A stretch of DNA of 15,550 nt from the NCBI GenBank assembly GCA_021802085.1, contig JAKAAZ010000074.1, positions 1 through 15,550 on the forward strand, in the 5' to 3' direction. Origin of the DNA: Acidobacteriota bacterium. Lineage in GTDB: Bacteria > Acidobacteriota > Terriglobia > Terriglobales > Acidobacteriaceae. A program made the position numbers and the translations under genes. Positions within the stretch are counted from its first letter, which is position 1, and each line of letters opens with the position of its first letter. Shown here in pieces: positions 1-7,440 of this stretch. The notes under the pieces were generated by a model, which had not been told where the DNA came from, did not search any database, and was given only the letters and a program-made list of their open reading frames with translations.

Positions 1-12
1 CTATGCCCGACA
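1..12 (-). mobile_element. Terminus of an IS1182-like element (edge of window)
   Basis: The first 12 bases are the exact reverse complement of 2104-2115, the outer end of the IS1182-family remnant further right. Read on the minus strand, the blaR1 reading frame runs into this motif and meets a TAG stop inside it. The simplest reading is that another copy of the same element lies just left of the window with its end at position 12. Only 12 bases are visible, so the identity of the element rests on this match alone. Confidence 0.5.
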
Positions 13-192
13 GGCTCCTAGCGCAAATACCGCCGTCCAGATAAACGAACGAATGGCCGCTGTCGTCTCGGGTAGCAGATGGAGGCACAGGGTCACGCAG
101 GCCGCTAAGACCATTCCCTGCCAAATAGCGGAAATAAGACAGCTAGCGGCTATGGCAGGCAGCATCGCGATCATGTGAAGGACGGGCTGCAT
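1..192 (-). pseudogene. blaR1: BlaR1-type M56 sensor peptidase, N-terminal fragment
   Basis: BlaR1/MecR1-type proteins are membrane zinc proteases that sense cell-wall damage or beta-lactams and trigger inactivation of the paired BlaI repressor. This fragment has 63 codons. It shows a first hydrophobic segment (residues about 8-40, containing the family-typical ISAIWQGMVLAACV stretch), a short LLPETTAAIRSFIW linker, and the beginning of a second segment (WTAVFALGA). The frame then enters the IS-like terminus at 1-12 and stops at TAG (1-3). The other membrane helices, the HExxH zinc site and any sensor domain are missing. The ATG at 192 lies 3 bases after the blaI stop, the usual blaI-blaR1 arrangement. 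The family call is from the hydrophobic pattern and the partner gene. The fragment cannot be a functional sensor unless the rest is supplied elsewhere. Confidence 0.7.
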
Positions 193-195
193 CGG

Positions 196-594
196 CTAGC
201 GCTTCTCCCGTGTATCTTCCGGGGTTTCTGCAATCGCTTTTTTCATCAGCTTCAGTTCTTTGGCGGTCAATTGCCCATCGCCCAGCAGAGAGAGCAGCAG
301 CCGCTCGCGGGAATTGCCAAAGAACCGCTGCAGTACATTACGGATTTCAGACTTACTGGCTTCTTGTTCGGCAACTCGTGGACTGTATAGGAACGCTCTC
401 CCCTCCTGCCGATGAACTACATAGCCCTTGCGCTCCAGAATGCGAATGGTAGTCAGGACGGAAGTATAGGCGAGCTGAGTTTTTTCGCTAGTTGCGGCAA
501 CCAGGTCTGAGACTGCGGATTCTCCTCGCGCCCAGAGAATTTTCATGAGCCTGAGCTCGGCTTCCGTCAGTGTGTTGGATTTCTTTGGAGGCAT
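196..594 (-). CDS. blaI: BlaI/MecI/CopY-family transcriptional repressor
   Basis: This is a 132-residue winged-helix repressor, the normal family length (about 120-140). It begins with a basic leader, then LTEAELRLMKILWARGESAVSDLV (residues about 9-32), the first helices of the domain. The recognition-helix and wing region follows: LAYTSVLTTIRILERKGYV and RQEGRAFLYSP (about 41-72). The C-terminal helical part (RNVLQRFFG to ELKLMKKAI) matches the dimerisation region of the family. Such repressors bind as dimers to dyads upstream of their own operon and are released when a BlaR1-type protease is activated. I chose the ATG at 594 because homology begins right after it and AAGAG lies about 6 bases upstream; an in-frame upstream start would add 12 unlike residues. 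It is followed after 3 bases by blaR1, here truncated, so normal induction is probably lost. The true target (beta-lactamase, copper or cell-envelope genes) is not in the window. Confidence 0.9.
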   Translation of the reverse strand: MPPKKSNTLTEAELRLMKILWARGESAVSDLVAATSEKTQLAYTSVLTTIRILERKGYVVHRQEGRAFLYSPRVAEQEASKSEIRNVLQRFFGNSRERLLLSLLGDGQLTAKELKLMKKAIAETPEDTREKR

Positions 595-656
595 TGAAAC
601 TCTTTCACCTAGAACCAGAGAGTGCTGCATTGATCTCTGTGATCTCTAAGACGGGC

Positions 657-672
657 AACTAATGAATTAGTT
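657..672. promoter_or_regulatory. Candidate BlaI operator: perfect 7-2-7 dyad
   Basis: AACTAAT-GA-ATTAGTT is a perfect inverted repeat 63-78 bases upstream of the blaI start. Its ACTA...TAGT half-sites resemble operators of BlaI-family repressors, which autoregulate. It is further framed by GATCTCT (641-647, also at 632-638) and the inverse AGAGATC (676-682). On the minus strand a TGCTAACTA sequence overlapping the right half could serve as an extended -10 for blaI. Binding is inferred. Confidence 0.45.
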
Positions 673-831
673 AGCAGAGATCCGTGAATATTGAGAGTGA
701 AACAGACGGAACCTGCGAAATAGGCGTGCATCTTAAATGGAGAGAGCAACTTACAGACGAAATTTCGGCTTTGGATGGCTGCATCGTTCAGGAGTCCTGC
801 CTCAGCTGTCCAGATTCGGCGGAGATATGTG

Positions 832-858
832 GACACTCGTACAATGATTCTTAGATAA
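832..858 (+). repeat. Left terminal inverted repeat of the IS630 element
   Basis: It begins GACACTCGTA, then CAATGATTC and TTAGATAA. It pairs with 2073-2102 read on the opposite strand, allowing one 3-base gap. Confidence 0.7.
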
Positions 859-870
859 CATATCAACAGA

Positions 871-2010
871 CTAAACGACGGACAGGTTCTCCAGCTTGTA
901 TTTCCAGCGGAAAACGACCGGGGCCTCATTGATCTCCTTGAGGTAGAGGTCGATCCGCGTCGTCAGTTCATCGGCCGAGGCGACTCTGATTCCGCGCAGC
1001 AGGGTCTTGGCCATTTTGCCGAAGAAAGATTCGATCAGGTTGAGCCAGGAGCCGTGTTTGGGCGTGAAGATGAATTCAAAGCGGTTCGGCAGCGTGGCCA
1101 GGAACGTGCGTGTTTGGCGCGAGAGGTGCGCGGAGTGGCTGTCGAGCACGATTCGGATGCGCGCGCCCGCCGGGTAATGCGCGTCGGCCAATTCGAGGAA
1201 CTCAATAAACTCCGCACTGCGGTGCCGTTTGCGCGCCAGTCCGAGAACCTCGCCCGTCAACAGGTCGATGCCCGCCAGAAGGGAGACCGTTCCGTGCCGG
1301 ATGTACTCGTGGTCGCGCCCGATCATGGCATGTTTTCCCGGCACTGGCGGAAGGTCGGGTGCGGTGTTCTCGATGGCCTGAATTCCGGGTTTCTCATCAT
1401 AGGAGAGCACCGCCACCAGATCCGGCGGAGGTGCGGCTTTCTCGCGCCAAATCTCCACTTCCCTGCAAACATGCAACACCTGCACCATCTTGGCGTCGAA
1501 CTCTGGATCGCGTCGCTCCAGGTAGTACTGAATCCTGTGTGGCTGCACCCGATTCGCACGGAGAACCTTGGAGACCGTTCCACGCCCCAGCCGGGAGAGA
1601 CTCGGATGTCCCGCCGCAGTGGAGTGCTTGCGGATATGCTGGGCCAATAGCCGCGTCGTCCAAAGTTCCTGCGCGTAGCCCAAATTCTTCGGCTTTTGGC
1701 AGGCCAGAAAGACCACCCACGCTCGTGCCTCCGGCGTCATCGTCGGCCGGCGCCCCCGGCCAGGCAAATCTGCCAATGCCTGCGCCACCCCAAATTCCAG
1801 GGCCTTGTTCACGCACCGTTCGACCCGCGGTCGGTTCGTTCCCATACTTCGGGCAATCTCTGAGATGGTTTCGCTTGCGTGATACCGCAGCAGAATCGAG
1901 GCCCGCTGCACACGGCCAGCCGCCTCCGTTCTCGACTGCGAAAGCATGGCCAGCATCTCCACCTCTGCTGGACTCAACTTCAACGGCGCTCGATGACTGA
2001 CGAAAGGCAT
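871..2010 (-). CDS. IS630-family DDE transposase
   Basis: This 379-residue transposase is full length for the family and is the only gene of the element. The N-terminal part (residues about 10-100) holds the helix-turn-helix regions: ILLRYHASETISEIARSMGTNRPRVERCV, then LADLPGRGRRP, which is typical of IS630. The DDE catalytic domain follows, with Asp205 in VLSYDEKPGIQA, Asp290 in IVLDSHSAHLS and Glu327 in PKHGSWLNLIESFFGKM. The D-to-E gap is about 36 residues, close to the D34-36E spacing of IS630/Tc1. The ATG at 2010 is chosen because GGAG lies 9-10 bases upstream and homology begins soon after; a longer in-frame start at 2055 lacks support. No frameshift or internal stop is visible, so the enzyme may be active. 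The terminal inverted repeats lie 39 bases past the stop and 92 bases before the start. Confidence 0.93.
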   Translation of the reverse strand: MPFVSHRAPLKLSPAEVEMLAMLSQSRTEAAGRVQRASILLRYHASETISEIARSMGTNRPRVERCVNKALEFGVAQALADLPGRGRRPTMTPEARAWVVFLACQKPKNLGYAQELWTTRLLAQHIRKHSTAAGHPSLSRLGRGTVSKVLRANRVQPHRIQYYLERRDPEFDAKMVQVLHVCREVEIWREKAAPPPDLVAVLSYDEKPGIQAIENTAPDLPPVPGKHAMIGRDHEYIRHGTVSLLAGIDLLTGEVLGLARKRHRSAEFIEFLELADAHYPAGARIRIVLDSHSAHLSRQTRTFLATLPNRFEFIFTPKHGSWLNLIESFFGKMAKTLLRGIRVASADELTTRIDLYLKEINEAPVVFRWKYKLENLSVV

Positions 2011-2072
2011 GCGACAAGGCTCCTCGCAATGGTATGCAAAGAGCCCACACCACAACCTATTATATTGAACTG

Positions 2073-2102
2073 CTATTTAGGAATCATTCTGCTACGAGTG
2101 TC
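2073..2102 (-). repeat. Right terminal inverted repeat of the IS630 element
   Basis: Read from 2102 inward on the minus strand, it gives GACACTCGTA, GCAGAATGATT and CCTAAATAG. It matches the left end at 832-858 with a 3-base insertion. Confidence 0.7.
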
Positions 2103-2103
2103 A

Positions 2104-2484
2104 TGTCGGGCATAGATTCGTGACGGAGCCTATAGCTTGGGCAGCCGGTTCTGTTTTTATGTTCGAGCCATGGGCCAGAACTTCATTGCTGACAGGGTCA
2201 ACCAGACGCTGCTGTTTCCCCCATCGCTTCACGACTGGCTTCCCGAGGGCCACCTGGCCCGCTTTCTTTTGGATGTGGTATCGGCGCTGGACCTGAGCGC
2301 CATCTACAAGTCCTATCGGGACAAGGATGGCCGCGGGCAGGCGGCCTACGCGCCGGAGATGATGGTCCGTCTGCTGCTGTACGGCTACGCGAGGGGCGTC
2401 TACAGTTCGCGCAAGATTCAGACGCGCACATTCGAGGACGTGGCCTTCCGTTATCTTTCCGGCGACCAGCACCCCGACCACGCC
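2104..2484 (+). mobile_element. IS1182-family element, 5' remnant
   Basis: The element begins at 2104 with TGTCGGGCATAG, whose inverse copy stands at the left edge of the window (1-12). A 66-base leader follows, then the start of an IS1182-type transposase. Similarity ends abruptly at about 2484 after about 105 codons, so roughly three quarters of the element is missing, including its other end. It abuts the IS630 element with a single base between them. Confidence 0.65.
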
Positions 2485-2514
2485 TGGCGTATTCAAGCGG
2501 GCGCTATTCGCTGA
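2170..2514 (+). pseudogene. IS1182-family transposase, N-terminal fragment
   Basis: The frame from the ATG at 2170 gives about 105 residues typical of the DUF772/IS1182 transposase N-terminus: RVNQTLLFPPSLHDWLPEGHLARF, then YAPEMMVRLLLYGYARGVYSSRKI and FRYLSGDQHPDHA. In intact family members HPDH is followed by TIAxFRxRH and a DDE core. Here it passes into WRIQAGAIR and a stop at 2512-2514, ten codons after the break. The catalytic domain is absent, so the fragment cannot transpose. An upstream in-frame ATG at 2137 exists, but the family similarity starts at about 2170. Confidence 0.85.
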
Positions 2515-2650
2515 TGGTCGGCTCTTCTTTCGCGAATATTTTGCTGCATGGATCCGTGGAGTTTCACTAAAACTCTGGCCCCTGAGGTCTGGGCGGCTCG
2601 AAGGCCCTGTTGCCGCCCACGCAGCGCCGCCGCGAAAACAGTTCGGATGA
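2489..2650 (+). pseudogene. 3' remnant of an unidentified gene behind the IS1182 break
   Basis: Immediately after the transposase similarity ends, the frame starting at 2489 is open for 53 codons and ends at TGA 2648-2650. Its translation (VFKRALFADGRLFFREYFAAWIRG, then VSLKLWPLRSG) has the look of a real C-terminus, with an amphipathic, aromatic- and arginine-rich stretch and then a Pro/Ala-rich tail. I do not recognise the family. It has no start of its own. The likely history is that the IS1182 element landed in this gene and a later deletion removed the 3' part of the element and the 5' part of the gene. It could also be ordinary non-coding sequence that happens to be open. Confidence 0.35.
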
Positions 2651-2731
2651 CGGAACAGGGATCTTTGCAATCGCGGTATTTGCGCCGAACCGGATTTGCG
2701 GCGGACAATATCGGCATCTCACTGTATATCC

Positions 2732-3718
2732 ATGGCAGACCCTATCGACCGAACAATCGAAGAAACGAGGACCTTGTCGAACATGGCCCAGTGGGGACGG
2801 GCTGCACAGGTATTTCTTCTCGGCGGGATACCCGCGAAGACATTTCTTTCCAGGTTATGGTCATCCACCAATCACGATGAAATTATCGACCGAGCGGCCG
2901 AGCTTGCCTACTATTTTCTCTTTGCTCTATTTCCTGCGCTGATCTTGTTGTCTATCATGTTTAGCTGGTTCACACGCGTGCGCGGGCCGGCGAACTTGGA
3001 ACTGATGTTATACCTGGCGAAAGTGATTCCGCCATCTGCTTTCGCCGTTGTCCAAAGCGCCTTCACCGAGACGACAAAAGCGAATAACACCGGGCACCTC
3101 GCATTGGGCGCGCTCGCAGCATTGTGGGCGGCGACCTACGGAATGTCCTCGGCGCAAACCGTTTTGAATGTGATTTATCGAAGCCGCGAGAGCCGGCCCT
3201 ATTGGAAGGCCAAGGCCATTGCCACGACATTGACCATGGCGATTTTTGTCCTCGTGTTCAGCGCCATGTTGCTGCTGGTTCTCGGCGATTTCATGGCAAA
3301 GCTGTTGATCAGCGATTTGCTGGCCAATAGATTCGTCCTGGTCGCGTGGAAGGTGATTCAAATTGTTGCAGCCCTGTTTTTTATGTCAACGGTGTTTGCC
3401 ATTACGTATCATTGGGGCCCCGATCGCCAGGAACACAAGTGGCGCTGGTTTTCTTCAGGCGCGGTGGTGGGGGTTCTCGGCTGGCTGGCGGCATCCATGG
3501 GATTGAGGCTGTATCTGCATATTTACAATCCCTATACCAGCATGTATGGACCGTTAGGCGCTGTGATTGTTCTGCTGGTTTGGTTCTATGTGACCGGCTT
3601 CATGCTGCTGCTGGGCGCGGAGATCAACGCCACCATTGAGCGCGCCATCACGGAGCAAGCGACGATTCAGCCTGAACCATTGCATCCTCGATCGCCAACC
3701 ATGGTTGCGATTCTTTAG
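2732..3718 (+). CDS. YihY/BrkB-family inner-membrane protein
   Basis: This 328-residue polytopic membrane protein belongs to the YihY/BrkB (formerly 'ribonuclease BN') family, widespread but without an agreed biochemical role. Hydrophobic segments lie at residues about 57-80 (AYYFLFALFPALILLSIMF), 122-138, 163-187, 201-226, 241-258 and 274-296. The family hallmark follows the fifth: YNPYTSMYGPLGAVIVLLVWFYVTGFMLLLGAEINA (about 265-300), including the GAEINA end. Start choice is uncertain. The ATG at 2732 has no clear ribosome-binding site, while an in-frame ATG at 2783 has GAGGA 11 bases upstream and would give 311 residues; both keep all the membrane helices. The stop TAG (3716-3718) overlaps the stop of the convergent addA gene. 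It appears to be transcribed alone, starting about 80 bases after the gene remnant that ends at 2650. Confidence 0.9.
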   Translation: MADPIDRTIEETRTLSNMAQWGRAAQVFLLGGIPAKTFLSRLWSSTNHDEIIDRAAELAYYFLFALFPALILLSIMFSWFTRVRGPANLELMLYLAKVIPPSAFAVVQSAFTETTKANNTGHLALGALAALWAATYGMSSAQTVLNVIYRSRESRPYWKAKAIATTLTMAIFVLVFSAMLLLVLGDFMAKLLISDLLANRFVLVAWKVIQIVAALFFMSTVFAITYHWGPDRQEHKWRWFSSGAVVGVLGWLAASMGLRLYLHIYNPYTSMYGPLGAVIVLLVWFYVTGFMLLLGAEINATIERAITEQATIQPEPLHPRSPTMVAIL

Positions 3719-6700
3719 GAAACAGATTCATGGGGCCACCACAGGAAGCGCGACAACAGTGGATAATAAAGGCCCAGCCGGACCACACGATCACTCGGAT
3801 ACGTCGCGCGGGCAATGTCGCCATACATCTGCATCTGCTCGGCATACTGCTTCCGTTCTTCGAGCAAGAACTCCTCGACGTGTGCCAGTCCGTACGAAGC
3901 AGTTTTGAAATCCACAATCCACAACGCTTCCTCGCCGCTGGCCATGGGCGCTACGCCTGCCAGAAACATGCGATCGATGCGAATGGATCGCATGACATTG
4001 CGATTGAGCGCTGTCAGCGGAACCTCAAATCCGAGGCCGGACGAAACTCCTGGCACTGCCATGGGATGAGAATGGTGCGCAAGAATCCAGCGCCCATTCT
4101 CATCGCGCGCCACACTGTGCAATGCGGCAAGAATACGCGTCACTTCTCTGCCAGCCTCAATCGGTGAATGACCGCTGCGCAGTAGTTGCAGTCGGATCGG
4201 CTGGGCCAGTCGATCGATCGCTTGCGCAACAGCATTCGGGTCTGTATGTTGCGCAAGGATGGCGGATACCGGCTCCAAAAACGCGTGCAGTACCGTACCA
4301 AAGACACGGGCTCGCCACGATCCCTGTGGACGCTGGAAAGCTGTCAGTCCCTCGTCGCTGCCGTCGTCGCCGATGTCTGCCTGCCACGCGAACTGTGGCG
4401 CCAGTGGAACGTCGAGGAGCGCCGGAGGTGGCTGCCAATCGCCGCGAAGACGCTGAAAATTCTTGAGTCGAATCTTCGAATTGGATTCGCCAGACTTATG
4501 AGTCGCGCCGGCCGCAGCAATGGATTCCAAATGGCCCGGCAATTCGCGCGCAGGCCAACCCGTCGAAAATGGCGGCGTGGACGGCATTTCAAGAATCGTC
4601 CCAGCAGTGCTGTCGCCGTGCAACGTCTTGCTGGCATGGCGCGCGAAAATCGCTTCCGCAACCGGCCATGCCGTGTGGAGCAATGTCTGCGCGCGTGCTT
4701 TGCCGAGTTCGCCACTTTTCACTTCCCTGCATTGGGCGAACAGGTGCACCTCGAGCCGTGCCCGCGTGCAGCCCACATACAATACACGCTTCAGCTCCGC
4801 CCGGTCGCCTTCACTGCGGGCGGTGCGGATCCAGTCGCCAATGGCTTCCTTCTCCTCGGCAACATGCTTGATGGGCGCCAGAAATACTCGGCTGACAGCC
4901 TCGGAGCCCGCATTCCCTTCGCAGCGCGATACCTGCTCCATCCACTCCGTAAGCCGCGGGGCATTTCTCCGCGGCGAACGATGCAGGCCCGGCAGCAGCA
5001 CGACATCCCACTCCAGCCCCTTCGCCTTGAAAAGAGTGAGTACCTCGACCGGGGAATTCTCAGTTGCCGCCGGTGGCGCATATAGATGCCGAATTCGCTC
5101 TTCCAACTGCGCGGCCATCGGCCAACCATTCTCGTTTTGCAGCTTGTCCAGCATTCCGAAAAATTCCTGAATCGCGGGCAGTTCTTGTTTAGAAATGCAG
5201 TGCGGCCCTCCCAGCGTATGCCAAATCCGCTCGACCAGCGTCGAAAAACGTTCCCTCCCAGACTGTTCCCGAGCGGAGTCCATTGCTCGTAAAACGCGCT
5301 CCGCCCGTGTCCGCCCATCCTCACTTAGCAGAGAAGAGCGGTCCCGGAACAGCCCCATTACCGTTTTTCTATTCCACTGCGGATCGTCATTGCCACACAA
5401 CGCAAGCAGGTCCGCCAGCGCCAGCCCACACCACGGCGCACGCAACACTGCGAGCCACGCCACACGGTCCGCCGGATGCAGCAGACTGCGGGCAATCGCC
5501 AGCGCGTCCAGGATGGGCTGGCGATCCGGCAACGTATCCATCTCAACCGCGCGATACGGAATGCCGCGCGCGCGCATTTCTTTCAGGATCGGCGCAACAT
5601 GGCTCCTGGCGCGTATCAGAATGGCCACGCTCGGCCGTCTTTCCCCAGGGGCCGATTGCATCCGATGACGTTCAATGACTTCGCAGACCTGACGCGCCTC
5701 TATAGCGCATGGATCTTCTTCGACCTGCCCGCTTGCGTCCTCACTCGCGTTCTGCGCCCGCTGCACATGCGGATGCCAGAACAGCCGCTCCGTTTCCTCT
5801 TCCCCGTGCGCCGCTTCCGACGGCTCAAATTCAACGCCGTCAGATTCTTCTTCCGCCTCGTTTTCAAAGATCCGCGCGAAGGCCTCATTCGTCTGGCGCA
5901 CCAGGCTCGCTCGAGAGCGAAAATTGCTGCTCAAACGAAGCGGTTTCAGTGATACGCCGCCTAGGCCGTCGCGGCGCGCGCGCGCAAACAGTTCCACCTC
6001 GACATGGCGAAAACGATAGATGGACTGTTTTGGATCTCCGACAAGAAATACCGTCTGGCCATGCCCGTCCCACCCCTGCACCAGTTTGCTGAGCATTTCA
6101 AACTGCGGGATCGAAGTGTCCTGCATTTCATCCACCAGCAAGTGCTGAATCGCGGTGCCGAATGCCAGCGCAAGTGAGTCCTGCTCGTCGTTGAGTGCTT
6201 GATTGGCGGCCAGGGAAATTTCCACAAAGTCCGAATTGCCGGTCTGCGCAAACGCAAATTTCAAATGCGCCAGCGCGCGCCGCAGCAACAGAAAACTCGA
6301 CCGCAAAATTACCCTCTGCTGCTCGGTGTAGCAGGCCGGCGGCAGCACGATCACTTTGCCCAGCGCTCGAACCAGCCGGTCTTCTCCCTGCAAAGAATTA
6401 AGCAAAGCTTTGAACTCCAGCGTACGCGGCTGCTTTGCCTCGAAGCCAAGTTGAATGCTGACCCCCCGTGGCTTTCTCAAACTGCATTCATTTGTGAGTA
6501 GCAATCGCGCAGCCGACTTCCACTGGGCGAGGTGCTCGTGATGGCACGGTGGCGCGCCGGAAGTATCCAACAGGTCGCGAAAGATATTCTTTTTTTCGGA
6601 AGACTCCAGTTTCCCGCCGGCGAATCGCGCAAGATCGAAGATCTGCTCCCAGTTTTTCTCCGGCAGCAACTGAAAAGCACGCTGCAATGCCTCGTCGCAA

Positions 6701-7440
6701 GACTGTCGTAACGGTGTTTCAAATTTTTCCCGGATGATCGTGTCCAGTTCCTCGTCGGAACGTTCCTGGTCGATGGGAAAATCGTGTCCCCATTGATCGC
6801 GGCTGCCCAGCATGTCCGCCAGCAGCTCCACAGCCTTTTCCATTCGGTTGTCCAGGTGCAGCAGCAGGCTCCGTACCGCCGCGCGCAAGCGGACATCGCC
6901 CCCGCCCACCTCCTCCAGGGCTGCCCGTGCGGCGGCAACGTAGAGATCGGAAGCGTCGTCCACCGGGCGCATTTCCGCACCCAACCGTGAAAGCACGGGA
7001 AGGCGATTCGTAATTTCGCTGCACAAAGAATCGATGGTGCGAATATTGAATCGCTGCGGCTGGCGAACCAGGTTCCATCCCAATCTCGCGTCGGCTTCGA
7101 GAGCCTCCAGCGCGAATTTCCGCGTTTGCAATTTGTGCGCGGCGGCAGGATCGAGAGGCGCGTCGGCCTGTGCGTCCCGCAGCGATTCCAGAATTCGGTC
7201 CCGCATCTCCGCGGCAGCCTTCCGGGTGAAAGTGATCGCCAGTACTTGTTCCGGCTGCTCCACGCGCGCCAGCAATCGCAGAAAACGCTGCATCAATAAT
7301 TCTGTCTTACCCGAGCCGGCTGGCGCTTCCACAATCCAGGACTGCTCGACGTCCCATGCGTCTTCACGCGCGGAAGCCTCGCGATGCACTGGCAGCGAGT
7401 CTCGATCTCCAATGGAGAAAAATTTGCGCACGTTGCTCAT
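3715..7440 (-). CDS. addA: AddA-like UvrD-family helicase/exonuclease subunit
   Basis: This 1241-residue protein is the motor subunit of an AddAB-type enzyme that processes double-strand DNA ends for RecA-mediated repair in the cytoplasm. Superfamily-1 helicase motifs are in order: Walker A APAGSGKT (39-46, Lys45), Walker B LLVDEMQDTS (Asp437-Glu438), VGDPKQSIYRFR, LSSNFRSRASLV, LFKAKGLEWDVVLLPGL (about 804-820) and RVLYVGCTRAR (motif VI). The C-terminal 200 residues form a RecB-type PD-(D/E)XK nuclease: GTVLHAFLE, then IVDFKTA with Asp1177 and Lys1179, then the distal QMQMYGDI glutamine-tyrosine motif. Length is normal for AddA. The start ATG at 7440 overlaps the addB stop by ATGA, implying translational coupling. 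A longer in-frame start would add an arginine-rich stretch unlike the family. The stop overlaps that of the convergent yihY gene. Confidence 0.94.
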   Translation of the reverse strand: MSNVRKFFSIGDRDSLPVHREASAREDAWDVEQSWIVEAPAGSGKTELLMQRFLRLLARVEQPEQVLAITFTRKAAAEMRDRILESLRDAQADAPLDPAAAHKLQTRKFALEALEADARLGWNLVRQPQRFNIRTIDSLCSEITNRLPVLSRLGAEMRPVDDASDLYVAAARAALEEVGGGDVRLRAAVRSLLLHLDNRMEKAVELLADMLGSRDQWGHDFPIDQERSDEELDTIIREKFETPLRQSCDEALQRAFQLLPEKNWEQIFDLARFAGGKLESSEKKNIFRDLLDTSGAPPCHHEHLAQWKSAARLLLTNECSLRKPRGVSIQLGFEAKQPRTLEFKALLNSLQGEDRLVRALGKVIVLPPACYTEQQRVILRSSFLLLRRALAHLKFAFAQTGNSDFVEISLAANQALNDEQDSLALAFGTAIQHLLVDEMQDTSIPQFEMLSKLVQGWDGHGQTVFLVGDPKQSIYRFRHVEVELFARARRDGLGGVSLKPLRLSSNFRSRASLVRQTNEAFARIFENEAEEESDGVEFEPSEAAHGEEETERLFWHPHVQRAQNASEDASGQVEEDPCAIEARQVCEVIERHRMQSAPGERRPSVAILIRARSHVAPILKEMRARGIPYRAVEMDTLPDRQPILDALAIARSLLHPADRVAWLAVLRAPWCGLALADLLALCGNDDPQWNRKTVMGLFRDRSSLLSEDGRTRAERVLRAMDSAREQSGRERFSTLVERIWHTLGGPHCISKQELPAIQEFFGMLDKLQNENGWPMAAQLEERIRHLYAPPAATENSPVEVLTLFKAKGLEWDVVLLPGLHRSPRRNAPRLTEWMEQVSRCEGNAGSEAVSRVFLAPIKHVAEEKEAIGDWIRTARSEGDRAELKRVLYVGCTRARLEVHLFAQCREVKSGELGKARAQTLLHTAWPVAEAIFARHASKTLHGDSTAGTILEMPSTPPFSTGWPARELPGHLESIAAAGATHKSGESNSKIRLKNFQRLRGDWQPPPALLDVPLAPQFAWQADIGDDGSDEGLTAFQRPQGSWRARVFGTVLHAFLEPVSAILAQHTDPNAVAQAIDRLAQPIRLQLLRSGHSPIEAGREVTRILAALHSVARDENGRWILAHHSHPMAVPGVSSGLGFEVPLTALNRNVMRSIRIDRMFLAGVAPMASGEEALWIVDFKTASYGLAHVEEFLLEERKQYAEQMQMYGDIARATYPSDRVVRLGLYYPLLSRFLWWPHESVS

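Larger units (their letters stand above)
832..2102 (-). mobile_element. IS630-family insertion sequence, apparently complete
   Basis: This is a 1.27-kb element containing one transposase gene on the minus strand. The left end at 832 begins GACACTCGTA followed by CAATGATTC. The right end, read inward from 2102 on the minus strand, begins GACACTCGTA followed by GCAGAATGATTC. The inverted repeats extend about 27-30 bases with one 3-base gap and a few mismatches. IS630 elements usually duplicate a TA target. That is not evident here; the four bases ATGT occur on both flanks instead (827-830 and 2103-2106). The ends are therefore approximate by a few bases. Confidence 0.75.

Noticed and set aside
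1054..2000. Long plus-strand open frames opposite the IS630 transposase (about 200 codons each)
   Set aside because: They are antisense shadows of a GC-rich transposase gene, with proline/arginine-rich composition, no recognisable domains and no ribosome-binding sites.
4186..5952. Several plus-strand open frames opposite addA, up to about 300 codons
   Set aside because: Arg/Cys-rich translations without family features, all inside the clearly coding addA gene on the other strand.
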